Assembly (NCBI GenBank): GCA_021730945.1
Contig: JAKFYH010000023.1
Coordinates: 99,937-163,936 of the forward strand
Source of the DNA: Acidobacteriota bacterium
Lineage (GTDB): Bacteria > Acidobacteriota > Vicinamibacteria > Vicinamibacterales > UBA2999
Length of the DNA stretch: 64,000 nucleotides
Reading direction: 5' to 3'
Positions within the stretch are counted from its first letter, which is position 1, and every line of letters begins with the position of its first letter. Shown one piece after another: positions 1-9,411 of this stretch. The notes beneath the pieces are model-generated. The model ran no database searches. It had not been told where the DNA came from and saw only the letters and a list, made by a program, of their open reading frames with translations. The translations under genes were made by a program, and so were the position numbers.

Positions 1-481
1 CTTTCGCCATCTTGCAGGTGACAAAACCTGCCTCAGGGATCATCAGCACCGCGTCGGCGGCAAGGCCGCGCACCGAGTTGGCCAGCCAGGCAGCATGCAA
101 GCGATCGGCGTCGGCCTTCGAGTAGAACGGATCGTGGTAGAACCGGCTCAGCGGAAACAGGGACACCGAGGCCTGCTGCAGCCACGGGATGTCGGCCTCA
201 GTGGCGTGCCGGACCGGTGACGGGCCGCGGCCGGCCCCCTGCAAGTAGCGCCCGACCTCTCCCTGCCACGTGACGCCGAGGTCGGTGAGGTAGAACCCGC
301 GTTGCTCGAGCGCCCGCACGGCGGCGGCGTCCTCCACGGGCGGGCGGCTGATCAGGTAGTCATAGCCGTCGCGCCCGGCCTCATCCAAGTCGCCGGTGAT
401 GCTCGCCTCGGTCCAGACCCTGGTCAGCGCACCAATTCGGCGGCCGAAGAACTCCGAATCCCACGGCAACAGTTCAATCAT
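1..481 (-). CDS. GNAT-family acetyltransferase, WecD-like (N-terminal part only)
   Basis: The first 160 residues are in the window; the gene runs off the left edge, so the C-terminal half with most of the acetyl-CoA site is not visible. The protein opens MIELLPWDSEFFGRRIG, the start typical of WecD/RffC-like GNAT proteins, which N-acetylate amino sugars such as dTDP-4-amino-4,6-dideoxygalactose. The ATG overlaps the end of the upstream glycosyltransferase gene by 8 bases, so it is probably translated by coupling as the next gene of the long polysaccharide operon. Family assignment is good; the sugar substrate is unknown. Confidence 0.7.
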   Translation of the reverse strand, partial: MIELLPWDSEFFGRRIGALTRVWTEASITGDLDEAGRDGYDYLISRPPVEDAAAVRALEQRGFYLTDLGVTWQGEVGRYLQGAGRGPSPVRHATEADIPWLQQASVSLFPLSRFYHDPFYSKADADRLHAAWLANSVRGLAADAVLMIPEAGFVTCKMAK

Positions 482-1454
482 CTGCGGACAACGCCTCGCT
501 CACGAAGTACAGGGGACGCCGCTGCACCTCCTTGTAGGTCTTGCCGATGTACTCGCCCATAATCCCGAGCACCAGCAACTGCACGCCGCCCAGGAAGTAG
601 ATCGAGATGATGATCGACGCCCACCCTTCCACGGGGTAGCCATAGATCAACTTGGCGACTACGAGCGCCACACCCGCGGACGAACTGACGACCGCCGTCG
701 CCAGTCCAACGATGCTCGCGACCCGGAGCGGCGTGACCGAAAACGACGTGATGGCATAGAGGGCCAGCCGCAATTGCCGCATGAAGTTGTAGTTGGTGCG
801 GCCGGAGTGCCGGGCACGGTGCTGGACGTCGACGGTGGTGACGCGGAACCCGGCCCAGGCCATCATGCCGTGCACGAACCGCTGTGACTCGCGCATCTGG
901 ACCAGTGCGTCAACGAAGCGCCGGCTCATCATCCGCAACATCATCTGGGCCGGTGGCATCTGCAATCCCGAGACCCGATTCATGGCCCACCAGAACAGCC
1001 GCGAGTTGAGGCGCTTCAGCAGTGGATCCTGGCGGTCGACGCGAGTGGTGTACACCAGGTCGAATCCGGCCCGGTGCCGCTCGTAGAGGGCTGGGATTGC
1101 GCTGGGCGAATCCTGCAGGTCGCCGTCCATCACCACCACGGCCTTGCCGGAGGCGCGATCAAGGCCGGCCGTGACCGCGATGTGATGCCCGAACCCACGC
1201 GACAGTTTGAGTCCGCCCACGCGTGGATCCGCCGCGTGCGCCGCCTCCACCAGCGCCCACGTGTCGTCCGTGCTGCCATCGTCAACGAAGATCACTTCCC
1301 AGGCGTCCGCCGGCCAGTGCTCCGCTTGCGCCAGGGCCACCAGCGCCTCGGTCAACTCGGCGACGAGGGGCTGGACGTTGCCGGACTCGTTGTGCGCCGG
1401 CACGACGACTGAAAGCTCGAGGCGGCGGAAACTGAGCGGGTCGACCACCGTCAC
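474..1454 (-). CDS. Family 2 glycosyltransferase, GtrB/ArnC-like, with two C-terminal membrane helices
   Basis: The 326-residue protein begins with a GT-A domain (VVVPAHNESGN near residue 15, DDGSTDDT, then MDGDLQDSP carrying the DxD-type metal site). Two hydrophobic helices follow near residues 235-305, and the end is GEYIGKTYKEVQRRPLYFV. This is the polyprenyl-phosphate sugar synthase architecture (DPM1/GtrB/ArnC), which loads a sugar from a nucleotide donor onto undecaprenyl phosphate at the inner membrane. A GTG start was chosen because GGAG lies eight bases upstream and the glycosyltransferase domain starts directly after it. The gap to the upstream gene is 28 bases, the longest clear gap in this operon. 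It is a paralogue of the GT2 gene at 4811-5767. Confidence 0.88.
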   Translation of the reverse strand: MTVVDPLSFRRLELSVVVPAHNESGNVQPLVAELTEALVALAQAEHWPADAWEVIFVDDGSTDDTWALVEAAHAADPRVGGLKLSRGFGHHIAVTAGLDRASGKAVVVMDGDLQDSPSAIPALYERHRAGFDLVYTTRVDRQDPLLKRLNSRLFWWAMNRVSGLQMPPAQMMLRMMSRRFVDALVQMRESQRFVHGMMAWAGFRVTTVDVQHRARHSGRTNYNFMRQLRLALYAITSFSVTPLRVASIVGLATAVVSSSAGVALVVAKLIYGYPVEGWASIIISIYFLGGVQLLVLGIMGEYIGKTYKEVQRRPLYFVSEALSADD

Positions 1455-1482
1455 AGGCAATTCTCCAGAGCCATAATCCGTG

Positions 1483-4107
1483 TCACTGTTCTCGAGGCAC
1501 GGCCTGGTACGAGATCGAGCGTACCGTGAACTCGCCAGGAGGGTTGGCGCAGTTCGAGAACACGATCCGGACCTCCCGGTTGTCGCCGGTCGGTGCCAGC
1601 AGCGCGGTGCGGGGCCGCACCGGCGCGAGCAGCCAGTTCTGCTGACCGCCGTCGAGCACACCAACACACATCTCACCCTTGGTCACGGCGCCGACGATCT
1701 GAACGGCAAGGACCTGCTGTGCCGGCACCTCAAGTGGCGGGCTGACAAGCTGATAGCCGGAGGGAATGTTGTCGCTCTTGACCGCGAAGCCGCGGCCGCT
1801 CCTCGAGACCACCACGTGTTCGGCGGCGCTCCAGGTGTCCAGTGCCGGCGCGGCATGGGCAAGCGGCGAGAAATTGAAGCGGCGCCAACCGGAACCGCGC
1901 AAGCTCGGCGCCGTGGGCAGTGGTTCGACGTGGGTGCCGGCAGCCGTGACCCGCGGAAATTCGAGCACGCTTTGGTGCAAGGGCCGCTGCTGCCAGCCCG
2001 GTCCGAGCGCCACTGTCAACACCGGCAAGGGCAGCCGCTCAGGATTGGTTGCGCGAAAGACGCCGGTGATGCAGCTCCGCTGGTCGGCAGGCACGCCGAA
2101 GCCATCGAAGCGGTTCCACGACGACCCCAAGTGATAGTAGGCCGGCACCAGCAAGTACGACTGACCATCGCCAGTAGGCACGCTGAAGTCCCTCGTAAAC
2201 TCAGAGTCGTAGGTGCCGCTGGCCGAGGAGTACTTCAGGGCCACCGCTACGCTGGCGGCCTGGCAGCGGTTCTCGATGACGACCTTGAAATAGCGCTGTC
2301 GCAAATCGGGCGCCGCTGCCGCCTCGTCGCCGAAGGGCACCACGCCGTCGACCCTCAACAGGGTGGCCGACTGCCAGGCGTCGGGATTCTTCATGTAGGT
2401 CTCGTACCAGGTCGCGACCGGCCGGCCGCCGGCAAACATCGTGTCGACCAGGGGCTCGTCGGTGACGTTGACCGGCGTCCAGTCAGCCGCCAACGTGGTC
2501 TCGAGCAGCGCGGTGACGCTGCGCTGCTGCCAGGCCCGAGCGCCGGCGAGCAAGCCCGCGAACGCCAGAACAACTGCCGCGAGCGCGGCGGCGCCGAACG
2601 CCATTTCACGCCCGTAGCTCCGCAGCGCGGCAACGCCGATCGCGCGGCCTTTGCGGAAAGCGGTCGCGATCCGCCAGCCAAGGCTGAGCGGTAGCTGGAC
2701 GGCGAGGATGGCCATCAGGATGGGGACGGCATCGAGGTGAAAGATATGACGGCGTGAGAACTGAAGCATCGAGTAGGCGCAGAGATACAACACGATTACG
2801 AATGTTGTGGCGCCAAGCCGCCGATCGAACGCGCCCGCCAGCACCAGCACCAGTACGGTCGCGGGCAGTTCCCAGCCCTCGAACCAGCCCAGCGTCCAGG
2901 CGCGCCACGCCGCGAGCGACTGCAAGGCGGGTGAGGTCTGCATGGCCGGCATCTTCTCCGCCACTTCCCGAACCCCGCCATCGAACGGCATGCGGAAGAT
3001 CTGAAAGGTCGCGCCCAACCCACGGGTCAGGATGTCGGCAGGAAACTGGCGCGCCAGGACACCCAGCAGCCGGCCGCCGATAACGTCGTACTCGGCCGAG
3101 CCGAGACCAATCGGCAGCGTGGCGCCCTGCTTGAGCAAGGCGTGCGAGGTGATCACCGTGAAGGCATAGCCATCGCTGTATTGCGCGCCGAGGTCATAGG
3201 GCGCCGGCTCGACGGCCAGCGCGCGATCGAACGGCACGACCAGGCCCAGCACCGCGAAGTGGGCGGCATTCGACCCGGACGAGAGCGACCGCAGGATCGG
3301 CATGCCAGACGCCAGGAACATGACCGCGAAGGCCGCCACCGCCAGCGCCTTGACGCCGAGTTGCCGCCAACTGAACCCGGGCGCCACCACCAGGGCGACA
3401 GCGATGAAGAGCGGGACGAGAATGAAGGCGTCCATCCGGAGGCCGATCCCGACGCCCAGCAGCGCTCCGCTGACTGCCATCGGCACCACCGTTGCCTTCG
3501 CTCCCTCGCCCAGGCCGCGCCGAATCACCCAGGCGAGCGCCAGCCACGCCGCGGCAAAGCACGGAAACTTCACGAAGTCGCGGAGTGAGAGAACTTCGTT
3601 GAGGAGCGGCGAACACGCGACCGCGATCACACCGCATACCGCCAACACCCGCCCGGTGGCCATGCGGTAGAGGCCGTAGACGCAGATCATGGCAAGACCG
3701 AAGAGAAACGCCAGGTAGGAGTCCAGCGTCTGCCAGGACACGCCTCGCAGCTTCATCGCCCAGGCGGCGCCGTAGATGGAATAACGGTTGGCGAAGGCGA
3801 TACCGAGTGCCGGGGTCGGCGCGCCGCCCCAGGAGAAGTCCCGGCACGACACCGCATCGCTCTTTCGCGCCACGAAGCGCTCGACGACCGGCGAGCGCAG
3901 GGCCGGCTCGCGCATGCCGAAGCCGCAGCTCATCATCACGGCCGGCCGCAGCTCCCAGTCGATCAACGTCACGACGTCGGCAGTGGTGAGGTGGCGAAAG
4001 GCCAGCCGATAGCTGCCCGTGAACACCGCGGCGACGATCACCAGCTCGATCGCCAGCCGCAGCCGGCGCGATCGGACCAATTGCAGGAGAGATTGCTGGG
4101 GTATCAA
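1483..4107 (-). CDS. Large multi-pass membrane protein, GT-C-like, with C-terminal beta-rich module
   Basis: A hydrophobic region with roughly ten to twelve membrane segments occupies about residues 1-500, followed by a long extracytoplasmic part. An acidic residue in the first predicted loop (TLIDWELRPAVM) is where GT-C glycosyltransferases place their catalytic Asp, so a lipid-linked-sugar transferase is the best guess, without firm identity. The last ~120 residues (GRGFAV ... GVLDGG ... FTVRSI) resemble the ends of the SGNH protein and the nucleotidyltransferase-methyltransferase in the same operon. The TTG start overlaps the stop of the upstream methyltransferase (TTGA), is in frame and comes just before the first charged-then-hydrophobic stretch; an internal start is possible. 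Confidence 0.65.
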   Translation of the reverse strand: MIPQQSLLQLVRSRRLRLAIELVIVAAVFTGSYRLAFRHLTTADVVTLIDWELRPAVMMSCGFGMREPALRSPVVERFVARKSDAVSCRDFSWGGAPTPALGIAFANRYSIYGAAWAMKLRGVSWQTLDSYLAFLFGLAMICVYGLYRMATGRVLAVCGVIAVACSPLLNEVLSLRDFVKFPCFAAAWLALAWVIRRGLGEGAKATVVPMAVSGALLGVGIGLRMDAFILVPLFIAVALVVAPGFSWRQLGVKALAVAAFAVMFLASGMPILRSLSSGSNAAHFAVLGLVVPFDRALAVEPAPYDLGAQYSDGYAFTVITSHALLKQGATLPIGLGSAEYDVIGGRLLGVLARQFPADILTRGLGATFQIFRMPFDGGVREVAEKMPAMQTSPALQSLAAWRAWTLGWFEGWELPATVLVLVLAGAFDRRLGATTFVIVLYLCAYSMLQFSRRHIFHLDAVPILMAILAVQLPLSLGWRIATAFRKGRAIGVAALRSYGREMAFGAAALAAVVLAFAGLLAGARAWQQRSVTALLETTLAADWTPVNVTDEPLVDTMFAGGRPVATWYETYMKNPDAWQSATLLRVDGVVPFGDEAAAAPDLRQRYFKVVIENRCQAASVAVALKYSSASGTYDSEFTRDFSVPTGDGQSYLLVPAYYHLGSSWNRFDGFGVPADQRSCITGVFRATNPERLPLPVLTVALGPGWQQRPLHQSVLEFPRVTAAGTHVEPLPTAPSLRGSGWRRFNFSPLAHAAPALDTWSAAEHVVVSRSGRGFAVKSDNIPSGYQLVSPPLEVPAQQVLAVQIVGAVTKGEMCVGVLDGGQQNWLLAPVRPRTALLAPTGDNREVRIVFSNCANPPGEFTVRSISYQAVPREQ

Positions 4108-4814
4108 GCGACGGTCTTGGTTCCGCTGACGAAGTACTGACCCCCGAGCGGCAGCCAGCCCAGGTATGGCTCGATGAATCCGAGCCACGCGGCCAGCGAC
4201 TCGGGAACAAACAGCATGTAGGTGCACCGCACGTCGGTAAAGCCGGCCTCGGTAAACATCCGGTGCAGTTGCTTCGCGGGGATCATCTGGCAACCCTGAT
4301 CGATCTCGGCCCGCTCGAAGATGCGGCGGGTGATGGGATTCAGTGGATTGTGCTCGAAGATCGACACCACGCCGCCCGGCCGGACGACGCGGCCGAGTTC
4401 CCCTAGGTGCCGCGCCTGTTGCTGGGGAGCAATGTGATGGTAGACGCAGAACGCAAACGCCACGTCGAAACTGTGATCGGCAAACGGTAACGCGAACGGC
4501 TCGGTCGCGGCGACACGACCGCCCGGCTTCACCCGCTGCAACATCGGGAGCGACACGTCGGTGCCGACGACCGAAGAGAACGGCCGCAGGATGCGCATCG
4601 CAGTCCCAGTGCCGCACCCGGCGTCCAGGAGGCGAAGATGCGACTCGCGGCTTCGTCCCAGACGATGCCGAATCTCGCGCACCAGCGCATGACACTTCTG
4701 GCGGATAAAGAAATCGCCATCGGCCGCAAACTGCCGGCGCAGCGGGTCATCGAGCCGGCGCGCATAGTCGTCGGCGAATCCGTCGAACGGCTCACCGATC
4801 CGGGGCTCAGTCAT
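4104..4814 (-). CDS. Class I SAM-dependent methyltransferase
   Basis: The 236-residue protein has the SAM-binding motif LLDAGCGTGTAMR near residue 65, the acidic motif II region (VVGTDVS) and a post-motif FCVYHHIAP, typical of Methyltransf_11/25 small-molecule methyltransferases. The ATG overlaps the stop of the upstream GT2 gene (ATGA), and its own stop overlaps the next start, so it sits inside the coupled operon. In a glycan locus the acceptor is likely a sugar or a lipid-linked glycan, but nothing in the sequence fixes the substrate. Confidence 0.85.
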   Translation of the reverse strand: MTEPRIGEPFDGFADDYARRLDDPLRRQFAADGDFFIRQKCHALVREIRHRLGRSRESHLRLLDAGCGTGTAMRILRPFSSVVGTDVSLPMLQRVKPGGRVAATEPFALPFADHSFDVAFAFCVYHHIAPQQQARHLGELGRVVRPGGVVSIFEHNPLNPITRRIFERAEIDQGCQMIPAKQLHRMFTEAGFTDVRCTYMLFVPESLAAWLGFIEPYLGWLPLGGQYFVSGTKTVA

Positions 4815-5767
4815 GGCTCGTTCAACCGATCCTTGATCAAGTACATCGGCCGGCCCTTGACCTCTTCGTAAATGCGGCCGATATACTCGCCCAGCAGGCC
4901 GATCGACAGCAGCTGGAGCCCCCCCAGAAAGAGCGTCGCCACCATGAGCGAGGTCCATCCCTGGATGAGGCCCGTGCCCCCAAGCAGCTTGTACAGCACG
5001 AAGAACACCATGAGGGCCAGGCTGGTCGCGGCCAGGGCCAGGCCGGCATGCGAAGCGATCCGCAGCGGCTGGCTTGAGAAGCCGGTGATTCCGTCGAACG
5101 CGAACTTCAGCATCTTGCCCGACGAGAACTTGGTCGTGCCGCCGTGCCGCGCGCTGCGATCGTAGAACACCGCCACCTGGTTGTAGCCCACCCAGGTCAC
5201 GAGGCCCCGGATGAACCGGCTGTGTTCCTGCAGTTGCCGCAAGTCGTTGGCCACGCGCCTGGACATCAGACGAAAGTCACCGGTATCGACCGGAATCTCC
5301 AACGTCGTCATCCGCCGGATCAGCCGATAGAACAGGCGCGCCGTCGTCTTCTTCCACCACGTTTCGCCTTCACGGGTCCGGCGTTGTGCGTAGGCGACGT
5401 CGTAGCCCTCCGTGTACTTCTCGTAGAGGGCGGGAATCAGCTCGGGCGGGTCCTGGAGATCCGAATCCATGACCACGACCGCGTCGCCGCGGCTGGCTTC
5501 GAGTCCGGCCGTGATCGCCACCTGGTGGCCAAAGTTCCGGCTGAGGTTGAGTGCCCGGACGGCGCGATCGGCCGAAGCCAGCGCCATGATGACCTGCCAC
5601 GAGCGGTCGCGGCTGCCATCGTTGACGAACACGATTTCGTGCGTGCGGTTCATCGCGACCAGCGCGGCCTTCAAACGCTTGTACAACTCATCCAGACCGT
5701 CTTGCTCGTCGTGCACGGGCAAGACCACGCTGATCTCCACGGTTCCAACCCCTGGTGCAGGCGTCAC
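4811..5767 (-). CDS. Family 2 glycosyltransferase, GtrB/ArnC-like
   Basis: The 318-residue protein has the GT-A domain with VVLPVHDEQDG, NDGSRDRSW and the metal-site motif MDSDLQDPPE, then two hydrophobic helices near the C-terminus and the ending LGEYIGRIYEEVKGRPMY. These are marks of polyprenyl-phosphate glycosyltransferases acting at the cytoplasmic membrane. The GTG start overlaps the asnB-like stop codon (GTGA) and has GGAGG seven bases upstream, which decides the start against much longer open frame upstream. It is close in sequence to the GT2 gene at 474-1454, suggesting two different undecaprenyl-phosphate sugars are made. Confidence 0.9.
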   Translation of the reverse strand: MTPAPGVGTVEISVVLPVHDEQDGLDELYKRLKAALVAMNRTHEIVFVNDGSRDRSWQVIMALASADRAVRALNLSRNFGHQVAITAGLEASRGDAVVVMDSDLQDPPELIPALYEKYTEGYDVAYAQRRTREGETWWKKTTARLFYRLIRRMTTLEIPVDTGDFRLMSRRVANDLRQLQEHSRFIRGLVTWVGYNQVAVFYDRSARHGGTTKFSSGKMLKFAFDGITGFSSQPLRIASHAGLALAATSLALMVFFVLYKLLGGTGLIQGWTSLMVATLFLGGLQLLSIGLLGEYIGRIYEEVKGRPMYLIKDRLNEP

Positions 5768-7764
5768 AAGCAGTCCTCCCGGCCCATAATCCACGACTCG
5801 TGCCAGAGCACGGCGTTCAGCACGGTCCACAAATAGAAGCTGTAGCCGCCGCGGCCGGCAATCTGCTTCTTGAGCATGTCGGTGAAATAGGCGTTGTCGA
5901 AAAATCCCTGTTTGGTCAACTCCGAACGCTCGAACGCGGCCAGGCAGCGCGGACCGAAGTCGCCCTCGCTGAACCACGCCTCCATCGGCGCGCCGAAGCC
6001 CTGCTTGCGCCGATACAGCATGTCTTCGTCCAGATATGGCGCCGCGGCCTTCTTGAGCAGCGACTTGCCGACGCCGTTCTGCAGCTTGTAGGCCGCCGGC
6101 ACGCGCGTGGCGAAGTCGACGACGTCGTGGTCGAGGAACGGGACCCGCGCCTCGATGCTGTGCGCCATGGTCAGCTTGTCCACCCGCATCAGCAGATGCT
6201 CGGGCAGGCGCAGCTTCATCTCCATGTAGGGAATCTTCTGCAGCACTTCGGGATCGGCAAGCCGGCCGTCGAGTGGCGCCAGGTACTCGCGAACCACGGC
6301 GTGAGAGTCGAGCGTCTGGTGACCGGCCGGCAGCAAGCCCTCGACCGGGCAGTCGATGGTGCCGCGGAACGGCTCGGCCGATGGCGTCAGACGGTCGCGC
6401 ATCTCTCCCCACCAGCAGACAGCCCCGCCCCAGAACAGCTCCTGGCCGCGTTCGGCCCGTCGCTGGATCTCGAGATCCTCGCCGCTCACACCCGGCGCGG
6501 CGGCCTTGCCGCGCGCCAGCAGTTTCTGGAACCAGCTGGCGCCCTTGCGCGCCGGCTGGTAGACGCTCTCGTACTTCTGGCGATAGTGCTCGCACCACCA
6601 GTAGCCGAGGAAATGTTCGTCGGCGCCTTCGCCAACCTGCACCACCGTGGTCTTGTTGTCCTTCACCAGCTTGGCGAGGAAGTAGAGCGGGATGCAGACG
6701 TTGTCGGCAATCGGTTCGTCCTGCAGCCTTACCAGCAATGGCAGGAAGTCCTGCGCCTCCTTGCCGTTAATCAGGGTCTCGTGGTGGTCGGTCTTGTAGC
6801 GCTCGGCGATGCGGCGGGCGTACTGGAACTCGTTGTAGTCCTCCTGCCCTTCGTAGCCCACCGTGAAGGTGGTCACCGGCCGGTCCATCAGCTCGCTCAT
6901 CAAGGCGACGTTCAATGACGAGTCGACGCCGCCCGACAGCAGCACGCCGAACGGCACGTCCGAGACCATCCGGCGGGCGATCGACTGCTTGAGCAGCCGG
7001 GTCAATTCGGCCACCGCGTCGGCCTCGCTCAGGTCCTTCTCGGAATAGAGGGTCGAGGCATCCGGCTGACAGTCCCACCACTGCCGCGAGGTGGCGCGTC
7101 CGGTGTGGTCGATGGTGATGGTGTAGCCGGCCGGCATCTTGAAGATGCCCTTGAACAGCGTGAGCGGGGCCGGAGTGACGATGAAGGTGAGGTAGTGCCA
7201 GAACGCGACCGGATCCATGGCCGGCGACAGGTCGGGGTGCGCGAGCAGCGCGCGAATTTCCGAACCAAAGACCCACTCGCCACGCGAGGTCTTGGCGAAA
7301 TAGAGCGGCTTGATGCCGACGCGGTCGCGAATCAGGTGCAGGACGGGTCGGGACCGATCGCGCGCATCGTGGATGGCGACGGCGAACATGCCGTAGAAGC
7401 GCTTGACGCACTCGAGGCCCCACTCCTCGTAGGCGTGCAGCAGCACTTCGGTGTCCGAGTGATCGGTCACCCAGCGGTACTTGCCAAGCGCCTCCAGTTC
7501 GCGCCGGACATCGGCATGGTTGTAGATCTCGCCGTTGAAGATTACGGCGACGTCGCCTGCCGTATTGACCATCGGCTGGTTGGCCGCGTTGGACAGGTCG
7601 ATGATCGACAGCCGCCGATGGCCGAACGTGCAGTCGCGCGCCGGCGACTGCCACAGGCCGACGCCGTCGGGGCCGCGGTGCGCCATGCGGTCGCGCATCC
7701 GCGCGAGCACCTCGGGACTGCACGCTTCCCCACCGGGCCGAAAACTACCTACGATCCCGCACAC
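5764..7764 (-). CDS. Asparagine synthase-like glutamine-dependent amidotransferase
   Basis: The 666-residue protein starts MCGIVGSF, giving the Cys2 nucleophile of an N-terminal class II glutaminase, and has the synthetase domain with the PP-loop motif LSGGVDSSLN near residue 275. It is AsnB-like in length and order. In O-antigen and capsule loci such proteins (for example WbpS) are thought to turn uronic-acid carboxylates into amides; the WlbA/WlbB homologues at 20.1-21.6 kb suggest an amino-uronic acid is available here. Its start lies inside the end of the upstream SGNH gene (20-base overlap). Confidence 0.9.
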   Translation of the reverse strand: MCGIVGSFRPGGEACSPEVLARMRDRMAHRGPDGVGLWQSPARDCTFGHRRLSIIDLSNAANQPMVNTAGDVAVIFNGEIYNHADVRRELEALGKYRWVTDHSDTEVLLHAYEEWGLECVKRFYGMFAVAIHDARDRSRPVLHLIRDRVGIKPLYFAKTSRGEWVFGSEIRALLAHPDLSPAMDPVAFWHYLTFIVTPAPLTLFKGIFKMPAGYTITIDHTGRATSRQWWDCQPDASTLYSEKDLSEADAVAELTRLLKQSIARRMVSDVPFGVLLSGGVDSSLNVALMSELMDRPVTTFTVGYEGQEDYNEFQYARRIAERYKTDHHETLINGKEAQDFLPLLVRLQDEPIADNVCIPLYFLAKLVKDNKTTVVQVGEGADEHFLGYWWCEHYRQKYESVYQPARKGASWFQKLLARGKAAAPGVSGEDLEIQRRAERGQELFWGGAVCWWGEMRDRLTPSAEPFRGTIDCPVEGLLPAGHQTLDSHAVVREYLAPLDGRLADPEVLQKIPYMEMKLRLPEHLLMRVDKLTMAHSIEARVPFLDHDVVDFATRVPAAYKLQNGVGKSLLKKAAAPYLDEDMLYRRKQGFGAPMEAWFSEGDFGPRCLAAFERSELTKQGFFDNAYFTDMLKKQIAGRGGYSFYLWTVLNAVLWHESWIMGREDCL

Positions 7765-9313
7765 GCGTTCCTCCCATCATGGCGCCGGCGATCGGCGACC
7801 AGCCGATCCCGGTAATCTCGAAGTCGGTGTCGCGCGACGCCGGCGGCAGGGCATGCGCCACCGTGACGGTGTAGCGCCCAGGCGTCATCACCGGCAGCGC
7901 GACGTCGAACGCCCCGGGCACGGTGACGTTGACCGTCCCGGCCCACGCGCCGTCACGCAGCACGCCGAGCGTGAAGCCACCCTTGCGCAGGCGGCCGCGC
8001 GCCAGCACAAACATCGGTGTGTCAATGTCGCGGTCCGGCCATTGCGCCACGTAGCCGAACTGCGAATCGGCGACACCGGCCACGGAGAAGCCGCGCCCGG
8101 CCACCACGACCAACGGCGAGCGGGCTACGGTCGACGCAAAGTCGAGAGGCGCCTGAATGTCGACGACGCCGCTGCGGTACGGGAGCACACCCGCCGGTTC
8201 GGCCGGGGTGATCGCGCCGGATGCCACCTCCGACATGAACTCCGCTGCCAGTGCGCCGAGCAGCTGATTGCCGCGCCCGTTGAGGTGTCCGTCAAGACTG
8301 AAGTAGACCTGCTCACGACGCGCCGCCGCCGACAAGGGTGCCGTCAGGTCGAGAAACGGCACTCGCGCCTGCGCCGCATACTGGGCGATGACCGGTTCGA
8401 TGCCGCCGATGTCGCCGGAGGCGTTCGAGACAAACCGGGCGCGGTCGGCCGACGAGAGGAGCGGCAGGTAGACGCGCTCTTTCGAGGGGACCCAGGCGAG
8501 CGCCATCCGGGCCCCTCGGGCCTCGATCGCCAGGCGCAGCCGCTCAAGGCTCTCGAAGTACTCTCCGAGGAACGGGTAGTACGAGCCGCCCGGCTGGAAT
8601 GCCGGCGGATCGTGGGTTGTGAATACCTGTCCTTCAATGAGCTGGAGCGTGTAGGGCGCGGCGGCCCCGGCCACGCTCACCATGGAGGTGCCGCCCCCAG
8701 TCTGCCGGGCCAGGGCCGGCCGCGCCGCGAAGCGGGCAAGGTTCCAGGCCACCGAGTGTCGATCGAGCCAGCCGTCGGCATCGTTCACCGCCTCGCGGTC
8801 CGGGTTCTCCCGCTGGATCCACGCCATGTACGACAAACCACGGCTATTCGCCTGCCACGCCCGCCAGTTGATGACGTCGGTAATGTCGTTGATGAAGGTC
8901 ACGACGAGCACCCATGAATGCCGCCGGTCTCGCGCGAACTTTTCGTAGGCGGCCAGATAATTCTCAGGCCCCCATCCGCCGACGGCAAGGTTGTACACCG
9001 GTAGACCCACCCGCTCGCGAAGCACCCACGCGGCAGGTTCAGGCGCGACGAACGTCGCCATGAAGCTGTCGCCGAGCGTCACCAGTTGATGCGCGCCGGC
9101 GTCGGGCACGTCCGGCGTGTAGAACCCCTCGGCCGTCGTCGTGTGGTCGTAGGGCGCGCCTTCCTCGTTGACGCCCTGGCTCCGGTGGTTTGGCCGGTAG
9201 GTCCATCCGACGTCCGGGTCCTCTCGCCGGAGGTGGAGGTTCGGGACGCCCTCTCGCAGCCTGACGTACACCTCTGGCGTCGCGTCCTTGATATCGGAAT
9301 GAAGAAAGAGCAA
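7745..9313 (-). CDS. SGNH/GDSL-type hydrolase or O-acetyltransferase-like protein
   Basis: The motif GDSFM (block I Ser), a Gly-rich block II (NLAVGGWGPENY) and a late DGHLNGRGN carrying the Asp-x-x-His dyad form an SGNH catalytic set, as in AlgX/AlgJ-like proteins that acetylate or deacetylate periplasmic polysaccharides. The final ~130 residues are a beta-rich module shared with two other proteins of this operon. The first standard start codon is the TTG used here, but the same frame stays open upstream to about 9415 and encodes a hydrophobic signal-anchor-like stretch (LLVTAVSLALALLAVE). The true protein is therefore probably ~34 residues longer, beginning at a non-standard codon such as ATA or CTG. 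Confidence 0.8.
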   Translation of the reverse strand: MLFLHSDIKDATPEVYVRLREGVPNLHLRREDPDVGWTYRPNHRSQGVNEEGAPYDHTTTAEGFYTPDVPDAGAHQLVTLGDSFMATFVAPEPAAWVLRERVGLPVYNLAVGGWGPENYLAAYEKFARDRRHSWVLVVTFINDITDVINWRAWQANSRGLSYMAWIQRENPDREAVNDADGWLDRHSVAWNLARFAARPALARQTGGGTSMVSVAGAAAPYTLQLIEGQVFTTHDPPAFQPGGSYYPFLGEYFESLERLRLAIEARGARMALAWVPSKERVYLPLLSSADRARFVSNASGDIGGIEPVIAQYAAQARVPFLDLTAPLSAAARREQVYFSLDGHLNGRGNQLLGALAAEFMSEVASGAITPAEPAGVLPYRSGVVDIQAPLDFASTVARSPLVVVAGRGFSVAGVADSQFGYVAQWPDRDIDTPMFVLARGRLRKGGFTLGVLRDGAWAGTVNVTVPGAFDVALPVMTPGRYTVTVAHALPPASRDTDFEITGIGWSPIAGAMMGGTRVRDRR

Positions 9314-9411
9314 GACGGAAGGCGGTAGGTCGAGCAGCCTGAGCCGCAGACCCGTCTCGACGGCCAGGAGGGCCAGCGCAAGGCTGACCGCCGTTACCAG
9401 GAGCCTGATCT